Below, one piece after another: positions 1 through 6,858 of a stretch of DNA of 14,182 bases. The stretch spans positions 1-14,182 of the forward strand of contig JACREW010000053.1 of the NCBI GenBank assembly GCA_016212685.1, read 5' to 3'. The notes under the pieces were generated by a model, which did not search any database, was not told the DNA's origin, and worked only from the letters and a program-made list of their open reading frames with translations. Made by a program: the position numbers and the translations under genes. The stretch comes from Nitrospirota bacterium (lineage in GTDB: Bacteria > Nitrospirota > Thermodesulfovibrionia > Thermodesulfovibrionales > Dissulfurispiraceae). Positions within the stretch are counted from its first letter, which is position 1. Every line of letters starts with the position of its first letter.

Positions 1-1
1 A

Positions 2-751
2 AGCGTCGCGGCGCATAAGGCTCTGACATTAAAAGGCATCACTCCGTCTGTCGTTGCAGGACACAGCCTCGGAGAATACTCGGCGCTTGTCGCGGCCGGA
101 AGCATATCGTTTAAGGACGCGGTAAAAATTACGGAGATCAGAGGCAGGATAATGCAGGACGCGGTGCCGGAAGGCAAGGGATTAATGGCCGCGATACTCG
201 GACTCGATAGGAAAGTTGTCGATAAGGTTTGCGGCAGCGTTAAAACAGGCTACGTGTCCGCAGCCAATTACAACTGCCCGGGACAGATCGTTATATCAGG
301 CGAAAGGGCGGCAGTCGAAGAAGCAACGAAGCTCGCTAAAGAAAAAGGCGCGAAGAGGGCTCTTCCGCTTAGCGTGAGCGTTCCTTCTCACAGCAAATTG
401 ATGGAAGAGGCAGGTAAGAAGTTTGGAGATGAGTTAAATAAGATCGAGATAAAGGATGCGGGGGTTTCTTTTGTGAACAATGTTGAGGCAAAGTTCATAT
501 CAAATGCCGGTGAAATAAGGAAGTCGCTTGTCAGGCAGTTAAGCCAATCTGTTTTGTGGGAAGACTGCGTAAAGACGATCTCCTCATCGGGGGTGAATGC
601 ATTCATAGAATTAGGCCCCGGCAAAGTTCTTTCAGGATTGATAAAGAGAATCGAGGCTTCCGCAAAGATTTTTAATGTGGAAAACATAGAGACATTGAAT
701 AAAACTTTAACAAGGATAAATCGCAGCCGTTCAGAATGTGCGGATAGTTAG
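2..751 (+). CDS. fabD: Malonyl-CoA:ACP transacylase (FabD), 5'-truncated by window edge
   Basis: FabD moves the malonyl group from CoA to acyl carrier protein, the entry step of type II fatty acid synthesis in the cytoplasm. The reading frame is open from base 2, so the gene begins before the window; an ATG at 152 is internal. The nucleophile motif GHSLGEYSAL is visible with Ser at bases 65-67. It is followed by the conserved Arg region (ITEIRGRIMQ), the active-site His in VSVPSHSKLM, a NNVEA stretch, and the C-terminal ELGPGKVLSGLIKRI signature. The frame ends normally at TAG 749-751. About 60 N-terminal residues appear to be missing compared with the usual ~310. The usual fab neighbours are not seen downstream; an inverted-repeat element follows at once. 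Identification is firm. Confidence 0.96.
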   Translation, partial: SVAAHKALTLKGITPSVVAGHSLGEYSALVAAGSISFKDAVKITEIRGRIMQDAVPEGKGLMAAILGLDRKVVDKVCGSVKTGYVSAANYNCPGQIVISGERAAVEEATKLAKEKGAKRALPLSVSVPSHSKLMEEAGKKFGDELNKIEIKDAGVSFVNNVEAKFISNAGEIRKSLVRQLSQSVLWEDCVKTISSSGVNAFIELGPGKVLSGLIKRIEASAKIFNVENIETLNKTLTRINRSRSECADS

Positions 752-763
752 GCCTAAGCAGTT

Positions 764-932
764 TATATACGGCAGGCATGCCTTCAAAGCCTTTATAAGT
801 GCTATTCGCAGTGTTAACGAAAGATGATAAAAGATTAACTCAAATAGAAACCACTGATGCGGATGACGGGAGACCGTATGTTGATTTGGAGTTCTTGAGA
901 TAAAGTCTTTGAAAGCACACCTTCCGTATATA
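764..932. repeat. Inverted-repeat element, copy 1 (MITE-like, ~169 bp)
   Basis: This non-coding element lies between fabD and mdh. Its ends are perfect 9-bp inverted repeats (TATATACGG at 764, CCGTATATA ending at 932). The match continues inward for about 30 bp with few mismatches: left GGCAGGCATGCCTTCAAAGC, right arm read in reverse GGAAGGTGTGCTTTCAAAGA. The interior shares CCCGTCATCCGCATC (here on the minus strand) with copy 3 at 8966-9131, so the two are homologous along their length and lie in opposite orientation. No reading frame of note lies inside. It explains almost all of the 224-bp gap before mdh. Confidence 0.8.
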
Positions 933-975
933 TTGTGGTGTGAGAATCAGTTATATTTTAAGGAGAGGTAAATAA

Positions 976-1902
976 ATGAAGAAGAAGGTTTCTGTTATAG
1001 GTGCGGGGAACGTGGGCGCGTCGCTCGCGCAGATGATCGTGCAGTCAGGGATCGCGGATGTCGCGCTTTTCGATATTGCCGACGGAGTTCCGGAAGGAAA
1101 GGCGCTCGATCTTTCGGAGGCGTGTCCTTTGTGGGGCTCGTCTTCATCCATCGTAGGCACGAATGATTACGCGCACACAGCCGATTCGGATGTTATCGTC
1201 ATCACCGCGGGCTTTCCGAGAAAGCCCGGAATGAGCAGGGACGATCTGCTTAATGCCAATGCAAAGGTTGTATCGGAGGTAACGGAAAAGACATCCAAGG
1301 TTTCTCCCAACGCGGTGATAATAGTCGTTACAAATCCAATGGACGTAATGGCGCAGGTGAGCCTAAAGGTATCCGGCTTTGATTCGTTTAGAGTAATGGG
1401 AATGGGCGGAATCCTCGATTCAGCAAGGTTCAGGACATTCGTTGCCTGGGAATTGAACGTATCTCCTGAAGACGTCGAAGCCCTCGTGCTCGGAGGTCAC
1501 GGGGACCTGATGGTCCCGATGCCGAGGTTTACGACGGTTAAGGGCGTTTCGATAACAGAGCTTATAAGCAAGGAAAGAATAGATGCTCTTGTAGAAAGGA
1601 CGAGACACGGGGGAGCGGAGATTGTCGCGCTTTTAAAAACAGGAAGCGCTTATTACGCTCCTGCAGCAGCGACATATCAGATGGTGAAGGCGATTCTCTT
1701 TGATGAAAAGCGTATGCTTCCATGCGCTGCGTATCTTAACGGCGAATACGGAGCTAACGGCATTTATACGGGCGTGCCTGTAATGCTCGGCAGCGGCGGG
1801 GTAGAGAAGATTGTGGAGCTTAATTTAAACGAGCAGGAAAAGGCGGATTTCGAGAAATCGGTATCGGCTGTAAAATCGCTGGTTGAAAAGTTAAATTTAT
1901 AG
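976..1902 (+). CDS. mdh: Malate dehydrogenase (NAD-dependent, LDH-like class)
   Basis: It interconverts malate and oxaloacetate with NAD in the cytoplasm, a TCA-cycle or reductive TCA step. The N-terminal Rossmann motif GAGNVGAS is at residues 9-16, and Asp33 at the end of the second strand favours NAD over NADP. The substrate-specificity loop has Arg82 and Arg88 (PRKPGMSRDDL), the MDH signature that separates it from lactate dehydrogenase. TNPMDVM is at 119-125. The catalytic pair is Asp148 with Arg151 (LDSAR) and His175 (GGHGD). The length of 308 residues is typical. The start is set by the ribosome-binding site AAGGAGAGG just upstream of ATG 976. It stands alone, flanked on both sides by copies of the same inverted-repeat element. 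Confidence 0.96.
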   Translation: MKKKVSVIGAGNVGASLAQMIVQSGIADVALFDIADGVPEGKALDLSEACPLWGSSSSIVGTNDYAHTADSDVIVITAGFPRKPGMSRDDLLNANAKVVSEVTEKTSKVSPNAVIIVVTNPMDVMAQVSLKVSGFDSFRVMGMGGILDSARFRTFVAWELNVSPEDVEALVLGGHGDLMVPMPRFTTVKGVSITELISKERIDALVERTRHGGAEIVALLKTGSAYYAPAAATYQMVKAILFDEKRMLPCAAYLNGEYGANGIYTGVPVMLGSGGVEKIVELNLNEQEKADFEKSVSAVKSLVEKLNL

Positions 1903-1916
1903 AGGCGCGTATTTTA

Positions 1917-2078
1917 TGACGGCAGGTATGCCTCAAAGCCTTTACTAATGCGATAAAGTTTATTAAATGGCTGTTAAAACGGTTGAATGTATAGGTGATA
2001 CTGAAAGTGCCTTTAAATGGCGGGAGGGTTCGCCTCTATGGTATCGCTACTAAAGGCTTTTCAGCACACCAGCCGTCA
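1917..2078. repeat. Inverted-repeat element, copy 2 (MITE-like, ~162 bp)
   Basis: This is the second copy of the family, between mdh and ndk. The left arm starts TGACGGCAGGTATGCCTCAA, and the right arm in reverse reads TGACGGCTGGTGTGCTGAAA. Both then run into AAAGCCTTTA followed by GCGATA, so the terminal match spans about 38 bp with a few mismatches. The interior is more diverged than that of copies 1 and 3 but keeps an ATGGCGGGAG segment that aligns with ATGACGGGAG of copy 1. It could form a long imperfect hairpin in RNA and may end mdh transcription, but no U-tract follows. Confidence 0.8.
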
Positions 2079-2122
2079 ATCTGAGATAAGAATATCTTAA
2101 AAATATATAGAGGAGGGTTTTG

Positions 2123-2536
2123 ATGGAGAGGACATTATCAATCATTAAGCCGAATGCGGTGAAAAAGAATGTGATTGGAGAGATAATCGGCAGGTTCGAA
2201 AAGAACGGCCTGAGGATTGCCGCGATGAAAAAGATATGGATGACAAAGGAAGAGGCGAAGGGCTTTTATGTTGTGCATAAAGAGAGGCCTTTTTATAACG
2301 ACCTTACGAATTTCATGTCTGAGGGGCCTGTCGTTGTGATGATACTCGAAGGCGAAAATGCTATCCTGAAGAACAGGGAGATAATGGGAGCGACCAATCC
2401 TGCAAACGCGGCTCCCGGAACAATCAGAAAGGACTTTGCGGAAAACGTCGAGAGGAACGCTGTGCACGGCTCCGACGCCCCTGAAACAGCGGCATTTGAG
2501 ATAGCCTATTTCTTTTCGGCGTTAGAGATAATGTAA
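2123..2536 (+). CDS. ndk: Nucleoside diphosphate kinase
   Basis: It transfers the gamma-phosphate from ATP to nucleoside diphosphates through a phospho-histidine. The sequence opens with ERTLSIIKPNAV, continues with GFYVVHKERPFY and GATNPANAAPGTIRKDF, and ends near the active-site motif NAVHGSD with His115. At 137 residues it has the usual bacterial length. A TTG at 2120 precedes the ATG in frame, but the ATG at 2123 is preferred because the AGGAGGG ribosome-binding site ends about 6 bp before it. The stop codon overlaps the ubiD start by one base (TAATG), so the two are probably translated from one message. The family assignment is firm. Confidence 0.96.
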   Translation: MERTLSIIKPNAVKKNVIGEIIGRFEKNGLRIAAMKKIWMTKEEAKGFYVVHKERPFYNDLTNFMSEGPVVVMILEGENAILKNREIMGATNPANAAPGTIRKDFAENVERNAVHGSDAPETAAFEIAYFFSALEIM

Positions 2537-4041
2537 TGGCATATAAGGATTTAAGAGAGTTTATTTCAGCCCTTGAAAAAAAGGGATTTCTTCACAGGAT
2601 TAAGGCCGAGGTTGATCCGATTCTCGAGATTGCGGAGATCACAGACAGGATGTGTAAAAGCCCCGGCGGAGGCAAGGCTCTCTATTTCGAGAAAGTAAAA
2701 GGCTCTCAATATCCGGTTGTTACAAACATATTCGGCTCGTTCGAGAGGATGTGCCTTTCTCTTGAGATAGATAATCTTGACGATGTCGGCAAGCGCATAG
2801 AGGACTTGCTGAATCAGGCTCCGCCGAAGACGCTGATGGAAAAGCTGGCTATGCTGCCGAAACTTTTTGAAATGTCGAAATGGCTTCCCAAGGCGGTTAA
2901 AGACGCACCGTGTCAGGAAGTAATTGAAAAGGATAATCCCGATCTTTCCAAGTTCCCTATCATTAAATGCTGGCCGGGCGATGGAAAACAAGGGCATGGA
3001 GAAACGGAGAAACGGGGAAACGGAGAGTGGACTGTTGAAGATGGCAGGTTTATCACCCTGCCGATGGTCTTTACAAAAGACCCTGAAACAGGCCGTCCGA
3101 ACTGCGGCATGTACAGGATACATATTTACGACAAAACAACCACAGGAATGCACTGGCACATACATAAAGACGGGGCCCGGCATTACGACAAATACAAAAA
3201 GCTGAATCAAAGAATGCCTGCCGCAATAGCGGTCGGCAGCGACCCGGCGGTAATCTATGCATCGAGCGCTCCTTTGCCGGAGGCCGTGGACGAAATGCTC
3301 TTTGCCGGGTTTTTAAAAAAAGAGCCTGTTGAGATGGTAAAATGCATCACATCCGATATTGAAGTTCCCGCGAACAGCGAGCTTGTAATCGAAGGTTATC
3401 TTGAACCTGGTGAGATGAGGATAGAAGGTCCGTTCGGAGACCATACAGGATTTTATTCTGCGGCTGATGATTACCCTGTTTTCCATGCGACCTGCATCAC
3501 CCATAGGAAGGATATGATATATCCCGCAACCATTGTCGGCAAGCCTCCGATGGAAGACTGCTATATGGGGAAGGCTACGGAGCGTATATTCCTGCCGTTG
3601 ATAAGGCTCGAATTCCCTGAAATAAAGGACATGAACCTTCCTATGGAGGGCGTGTTCCATAACTGCGCGCTGTTGTCCATTAAAAAGAGTTATCCCGGCC
3701 ACGCCAAAAAGATCATTCACGGATTATGGGGCAAGGGTCAGATGATGTTCGCCAAGCTCCTGATTATTGTTGACGACGATGTGGATGTCCAGAATATCTC
3801 ATATACTGCATGGAGAGTTTTAAATAATGTCGACTGGAAGAGGGATGTTGTTATTGCCGAAGGCCCGCTCGATGATTTGGATCACGCAGCGAATTTCCCG
3901 AGATACGGCTCAAAAATGGGAATCGACGCAACAAGAAAGACGAGGGAAGAGGGCATGACGCGCGAATGGCCTGATGAGATTTACATGTCAGAGGAGATTA
4001 AAAAGCTTGTTGATAAGAGATGGAAGGAATACGGGTTTTAG
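2536..4041 (+). CDS. ubiD: UbiD-family prenylated-FMN decarboxylase (probably menaquinone biosynthesis)
   Basis: UbiD enzymes remove an aromatic carboxylate using prenylated FMN made by a UbiX partner. The 501 residues align over their length with E. coli UbiD as remembered: N-terminal YKDLREFISALEKKG, APCQEVI near 122, KCWPGDG near 143-149, CGMYRIH, VGSDPAVIYASSAPLPEAVDE, and catalytic-region blocks VIEGYLEPGE (Glu286) and EGPFGDHTG (297-305). The C-terminal GSKMGIDATRKTREEG is also typical. The substrate is not shown by the sequence. In an anaerobe that uses menaquinone, the MqnL role in the futalosine route is as likely as UbiD proper. Translation is coupled to ndk by a TAATG overlap. Residues 156-163 are an insertion made of a short tandem repeat (separate entry). 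The UbiX partner is not in the window. Confidence 0.9.
   Translation: MAYKDLREFISALEKKGFLHRIKAEVDPILEIAEITDRMCKSPGGGKALYFEKVKGSQYPVVTNIFGSFERMCLSLEIDNLDDVGKRIEDLLNQAPPKTLMEKLAMLPKLFEMSKWLPKAVKDAPCQEVIEKDNPDLSKFPIIKCWPGDGKQGHGETEKRGNGEWTVEDGRFITLPMVFTKDPETGRPNCGMYRIHIYDKTTTGMHWHIHKDGARHYDKYKKLNQRMPAAIAVGSDPAVIYASSAPLPEAVDEMLFAGFLKKEPVEMVKCITSDIEVPANSELVIEGYLEPGEMRIEGPFGDHTGFYSAADDYPVFHATCITHRKDMIYPATIVGKPPMEDCYMGKATERIFLPLIRLEFPEIKDMNLPMEGVFHNCALLSIKKSYPGHAKKIIHGLWGKGQMMFAKLLIIVDDDVDVQNISYTAWRVLNNVDWKRDVVIAEGPLDDLDHAANFPRYGSKMGIDATRKTREEGMTREWPDEIYMSEEIKKLVDKRWKEYGF
3001..3024 (+). repeat. Octamer array GAAACGGR x3 inside ubiD
   Basis: Three back-to-back 8-bp units lie inside the coding sequence: GAAACGGA, GAAACGGG, GAAACGGA. 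Together they are 24 bp, so the frame is kept, and they encode ETEKRGNG between the KCWPGDG block and the next conserved block. The E. coli protein has nothing similar at this place. The array has the same 3 x 8 bp format as the TGGAGTRR array before nadC. Confidence 0.7.
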
Positions 4042-4175
4042 CGAAACTGTTTACGGACGCTTATAGAGAGTCTGCTGATAGTTCATTTCGCTCGATTGAT
4101 ATTCAATGATTAATTGACCCTTGCGCTCTCTGTCTACGAGATATGCAGCAAAGTAGAAGATGGTGATAGGCACGA
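4042..4175. other. Non-coding gap after ubiD, no recognised element
   Basis: Together with the repeat-terminator that follows it forms a 250-bp gap between ubiD and iscR. I see no start codon with a ribosome-binding site, no tRNA-like fold and no match to the inverted-repeat family in this first part. Confidence 0.5.
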
Positions 4176-4247
4176 GGCAATGGGCAATGGGTAAAAAAAG
4201 ACAGGAACCTATAGCCTATAGCCCATGACCTATCGCCTGTTTTTTTT
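4176..4247 (+). terminator. Heptamer-repeat hairpin with T8 tail, probable terminator of ndk-ubiD
   Basis: The segment starts with GGCAATG GGCAATG GG, then an A-tract, then heptamers of the other strand (CCTATAG, CCTATAG, CCCATGA, CCTATCG from 4208). ACAGG near 4201 pairs with CCTGT at 4236-4240, extended by A7 against T8 at 4240-4247. The G-rich and C-rich heptamers can also pair imperfectly. A stem followed by eight T residues just before the iscR promoter fits a rho-independent terminator, possibly working both ways because of the A-tract. It is built from the same repeat words as 5028-5044 and 10216-10302. Confidence 0.6.
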
Positions 4248-4252
4248 AAATA

Positions 4253-4288
4253 ATACTTGACAAAAACAGTAGGGTTTTATAGCATATT
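4253..4288 (+). promoter_or_regulatory. iscR promoter with IscR-type operator
   Basis: Bases 4253-4277 match the E. coli type 1 IscR consensus (ATASYYGACTRWWWYAGTCRRSTAT, from memory, 25 positions) at 22 positions, including ATA-C-TT-GAC and C-AGT-A-GG-G. The -35 hexamer TTGACA (4257-4262) lies inside the operator, and a -10-like TATAGC or TAGCAT follows at 4278-4285. Binding of the iscR product here would block RNA polymerase, giving feedback control. The likely transcript start (about 4290) is almost at the iscR ATG at 4292, so the message may have almost no leader; no ribosome-binding site is visible. Confidence 0.75.
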
Positions 4289-4291
4289 CTC

Positions 4292-4771
4292 ATGCTGAGA
4301 TTATCGACAAAAGGACAATACGGCGTAAGGGCTATGTACGAAATAGCGAGAGGGTATCCTGAAACTCCCGTAACGATTAAAGAGATTTCTGAAAGGCAGG
4401 ATGTCTCTGTCGCCTACCTTGAACAGATACTCAATAAGCTCAGGAAGGCCGGACTAATCAAGAGCATAAGAGGGCCCGGCGGCGGCTATGTGCTGAACCG
4501 GAGCGCCGATAAGATAAGCATAGCTTCCATTTTAAACGAACTGGAGGGTCCTGTAGCGCTTACATCATGCCTTGATCCCGAAGGCGGATGCGTGCGTATC
4601 GATAGCTGCGTAACCCATCTGCTGTGGAAGGCCTTGGGAGAGCAGGTGGAGGCATTTCTTAAAACCATAACGCTTAAGAATTTGATGGCAGGAGACTTTT
4701 ATGCGTTAGGAGGTATGGCTAAGAAGGAGATGCGGAGGTCCATCAGGCTGAAGCCGCAGTCGCAGCCTTAA
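4292..4771 (+). CDS. iscR: Rrf2-family Fe-S cluster regulator, IscR type
   Basis: IscR senses cellular Fe-S status through a [2Fe-2S] cluster and represses the isc operon. Residues 1-85 form the winged helix: LRLSTKGQYGVRAMYEIA, ISERQDVSVAYLEQIL, then the wing RGPGGGY at 60-66. The cluster ligands are present as Cys93, Cys100 and Cys106 with His109 (SCVTH). This matches E. coli C92, C98, C104 and H107 except for one extra residue in the first gap. The length of 159 is typical. The ATG is chosen because family proteins begin at this point (MRLSTKGQYG style), although no Shine-Dalgarno lies before it. The operator in its promoter supports autoregulation. It leads the operon with the tusA-like gene 9 bp downstream. 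Confidence 0.93.
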   Translation: MLRLSTKGQYGVRAMYEIARGYPETPVTIKEISERQDVSVAYLEQILNKLRKAGLIKSIRGPGGGYVLNRSADKISIASILNELEGPVALTSCLDPEGGCVRIDSCVTHLLWKALGEQVEAFLKTITLKNLMAGDFYALGGMAKKEMRRSIRLKPQSQP

Positions 4772-4780
4772 ACTGTATTT

Positions 4781-5038
4781 ATGAAATTCGTTCACGGCGT
4801 AAAGGCGGATATAACCGCAGATATTGTATATATGATGTGCCCTATGCATCTTCTGAAACTCGACGAGATGGTAAGGAGTCTCGAAAAGGGACAGGTGCTC
4901 GAGATACTGACCGATTACGACGGCGCCCTCGAAGATATACCGCAGTGGTGCATAAGGACCGGCAATGAATTTATCGGAATGGACGAAGACGAGGATTATT
5001 ACAAGTTTTATGTGAGAAAGGCAGGCAATGGGCAATAG
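4781..5038 (+). CDS. TusA/SirA-like sulfur-carrier protein
   Basis: TusA-family proteins are small cytosolic carriers that hold a persulfide on one conserved Cys and pass it to partners. At 85 residues this one shows the family CP motif at Cys20-Pro21 (MCPMHLLKLDEMV), the GQVLEILTDY strand, the DIPQWC segment with a second Cys (57), and a basic end after YYKFYVRK. Family TusA has CPxP; here the second Pro is His. It starts 9 bp after iscR with no clear ribosome-binding site, which suggests translational coupling. Its last residues (AGNGQ) and stop are encoded by a copy of the GGCAATG heptamer repeat (5028-5044), so the C-terminus was probably altered by that repeat. As the gene before the IscS-like gene, it is a candidate sulfur donor or acceptor for it. 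Confidence 0.8.
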   Translation: MKFVHGVKADITADIVYMMCPMHLLKLDEMVRSLEKGQVLEILTDYDGALEDIPQWCIRTGNEFIGMDEDEDYYKFYVRKAGNGQ

Positions 5039-5059
5039 GCTAAAAGAAAGGAGCAGACA

Positions 5060-6268
5060 ATGACTAAATGTTATTTTGACCACGTTGCAACCAATCCGCT
5101 TGATCCGGAAGTGCTGAACGCAATGATGCCGTATTTCAAGGAAGATTTCGGCAATCCCTTGAGCGTATATGACCTTGGAATGAGGGCTCGTGACGCAATT
5201 GAAAAGGCGAGATCGGAAGTCGCTTCCCTGATAAACGCTAAACCGTCCGCAGTCGTTTTTACCGCAAGCGGAGCGGAAGCGAATAACTTTGCCCTCAGAG
5301 GAATAGCCCTTGCCAAGCAGAACCACGGCAAGCACGTGATTGTATCTAAGGTAGAGCATCATTCCATCCTCAATTCCGCCAGATTCCTTGAAAAAAACGG
5401 GTTTGTCGTAACGTATCTGCCTGTCGGTAAACACGGTCTTGTAGATCCCGATACGGTTAAAAGCTCTATTACAAAAGAGACCGTCCTTATTTCCATAACA
5501 CACGCGAGCAGCGAGATAGGCACGATAGAGCCCATAAAAGAGATAGCAAAAACAGCAAAAGAAAATAATATCGTGTTTCACGCTGACGGCGTTGCAACGG
5601 TCGGAAATATTCCGGTTGACGTCAATGATCTCGGAGTCGATCTTTTGAGCATGGCAGCGCACCAGTTTTACGGTCCTAAAGGCGCGGGCGCACTCTATGT
5701 GAGGGAGGGACTGAGGATAGTCCCCCTTGTTTACGGAGGCATTCAGGAAGGAGGCAGAAGGGCGGGCACCGAGAATGTTCCCGCCATAGTCGGCATGGGA
5801 AAGGCTGCAGAGCTTGCAAAGAACGAGTTGGACAAGAGAATGGAACACTCCAAAAAACTGAGGGACAGAATAATAGAGGGCGTGCTAAAAATGCCGAATG
5901 CATATCTTACGGGACATCCCGAAAAAAGATTGCCCCACCATGCGAGCTTTGTCGTAGAATTTATCGAAGGAGAGGCGATGCTGTTAATGCTTTCCATGAA
6001 GGGCATATACGCGGCAAGCGGTTCCGCCTGCTCGTCAAAGGCGTTGAAGTCATCGCCGGTCTTATTGTCGCTTGGAGTTCCTACAGCCCTCGCGCAGGGT
6101 TCTATAGTATTCAGCCTCGGAGCGGGCAATACCGGGGAAGATGTGGATTATTTGCTCGGAGAGTTTCCGCCGATAATTAACAGGCTGAGGGAAATGTCTC
6201 CGTTTGCAAAGGGATGGGGTAAGGGATTTGAAGGACACGGAGAAGGCGAAAAATGTTATACAGGCTGA
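5060..6268 (+). CDS. iscS: IscS/NifS-like protein lacking the PLP-binding lysine
   Basis: The 402-residue protein aligns with IscS/NifS cysteine desulfurases: YFDHVATNPLDPEVL at the N-terminus, EHHSIL with His100 over the ring, SSEIGT 150-155, HADGV with Asp176 for the pyridine nitrogen, GGIQEGGRRAGTENV 226-240, and the mobile-loop Cys324 in SGSACSS. Key positions differ from E. coli IscS. The Schiff-base Lys (GHK) is Gln202 (AAHQFYGPKG, codon CAG 5663-5665), the Gln of DAVQ is Ala179, the Asn of ANNEIG is Ser151, and the substrate-carboxylate Arg of SIRFSLG is Val350. It is therefore unlikely to be an ordinary desulfurase, yet Cys324 remains for persulfide or cluster binding. A. fulgidus IscS, which also lacks the lysine, is a precedent. 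The ribosome-binding site is AAAGGAG. iscU follows 24 bp later. Family call is firm; catalytic status is inference. Confidence 0.88.
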   Translation: MTKCYFDHVATNPLDPEVLNAMMPYFKEDFGNPLSVYDLGMRARDAIEKARSEVASLINAKPSAVVFTASGAEANNFALRGIALAKQNHGKHVIVSKVEHHSILNSARFLEKNGFVVTYLPVGKHGLVDPDTVKSSITKETVLISITHASSEIGTIEPIKEIAKTAKENNIVFHADGVATVGNIPVDVNDLGVDLLSMAAHQFYGPKGAGALYVREGLRIVPLVYGGIQEGGRRAGTENVPAIVGMGKAAELAKNELDKRMEHSKKLRDRIIEGVLKMPNAYLTGHPEKRLPHHASFVVEFIEGEAMLLMLSMKGIYAASGSACSSKALKSSPVLLSLGVPTALAQGSIVFSLGAGNTGEDVDYLLGEFPPIINRLREMSPFAKGWGKGFEGHGEGEKCYTG

Positions 6269-6292
6269 AAATTAAGAGGAGGTGTCGGTTAT

Positions 6293-6664
6293 ATGTATTC
6301 CCCTAAAGTTATGGATCACTTTATGAACCCGAGGAACGTCGGAGAAATTCAGGATGCCGACGGCATGGGCATGGAAGGCAATCCGACCTGCGGAGACGCC
6401 ATGCAGTTGTTTATAAAGGTCGAAAATGACGTGATCGTAGACGCAAAATTCAGGACCTTCGGGTGCGGCGCGGCAATTGCCGTGAGCAGCATGATAACCG
6501 AAATGGTCAAGGGCAAGACGCTCGATGAGGCATTGACCATCTCAAAGGAGGCGGTTGCCGGCGAACTCGGAGGGCTGCCGCCGCAGAAGATGCACTGTTC
6601 CAATCTGGGCGCCGATGCGCTTAAAAAGGCCATCGAGGATTACAGGAGCAAGAAAAAATCTTGA
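6293..6664 (+). CDS. iscU: Fe-S cluster assembly scaffold IscU
   Basis: IscU builds [2Fe-2S] and [4Fe-4S] clusters and hands them to target proteins. The three ligand cysteines are present: Cys33 (TCGD, with Asp35), Cys58 (FGCGAAIA) and Cys102 (KMHCSN), with His101. The chaperone-binding LPPVK motif of E. coli reads LPPQK here (95-99). The length of 123 residues is near the usual 125-130. An AGGAGGTG ribosome-binding site lies about 10 bp before ATG 6293. It closes the iscR-tusA-like-iscS operon. No hscA, hscB or ferredoxin gene follows, so the operon is a minimal one. Confidence 0.94.
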   Translation: MYSPKVMDHFMNPRNVGEIQDADGMGMEGNPTCGDAMQLFIKVENDVIVDAKFRTFGCGAAIAVSSMITEMVKGKTLDEALTISKEAVAGELGGLPPQKMHCSNLGADALKKAIEDYRSKKKS

Positions 6665-6771
6665 CAAGCGGTGATGTTAAGTTATAGATGAGGGATGTGG
6701 GGGAAGGGTGATGTTGGATTGCGGGATTTCAAGTTTTCTTGCAGCGGCTAAATTCATAAAATCAAACCTGA

Positions 6772-6834
6772 CCCCGATACCCTTGCATGACCCCGATACC
6801 CTTGCACCGATACCCTTGCACCGATACCCTTGCA
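6772..6834 (+). repeat. Four-copy tandem repeat, core CCGATACCCTTGCA
   Basis: Four consecutive units share CCGATACCCTTGCA: 6772-6790 (19 bp, with added CC and TGA), 6791-6806 (16 bp), 6807-6820 and 6821-6834 (14 bp each). The later units are exact copies with shortened joints, and the 14-bp period is twice seven, like the heptamer arrays elsewhere. The array ends 24 bp before the start of the following gene and sits at the edge of the accessory island. Bases 6665-6771 hold nothing I recognise. Confidence 0.85.
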
Positions 6835-6858
6835 TATCCATAATCCGAGGGCGAATTG

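Noticed and set aside
5663..5665. Simple decay of the iscS-like gene into a pseudogene
   Set aside because: The frame is full length, has a good ribosome-binding site, lies in an operon with intact partners, and keeps the loop Cys and most of the fold; the changes affect specific PLP and substrate contacts.
4706..5848. A 380-codon open frame on the minus strand opposite iscR, tusA-like and iscS
   Set aside because: It lies antisense to three well-supported genes, its translation is rich in Cys, His and Arg without any recognisable domain, and it has no promoter or ribosome-binding site.
6772..6834. Possible CRISPR array
   Set aside because: Units are 14-19 bp with no spacers of regular length, and no cas gene is nearby; it is a plain tandem repeat.
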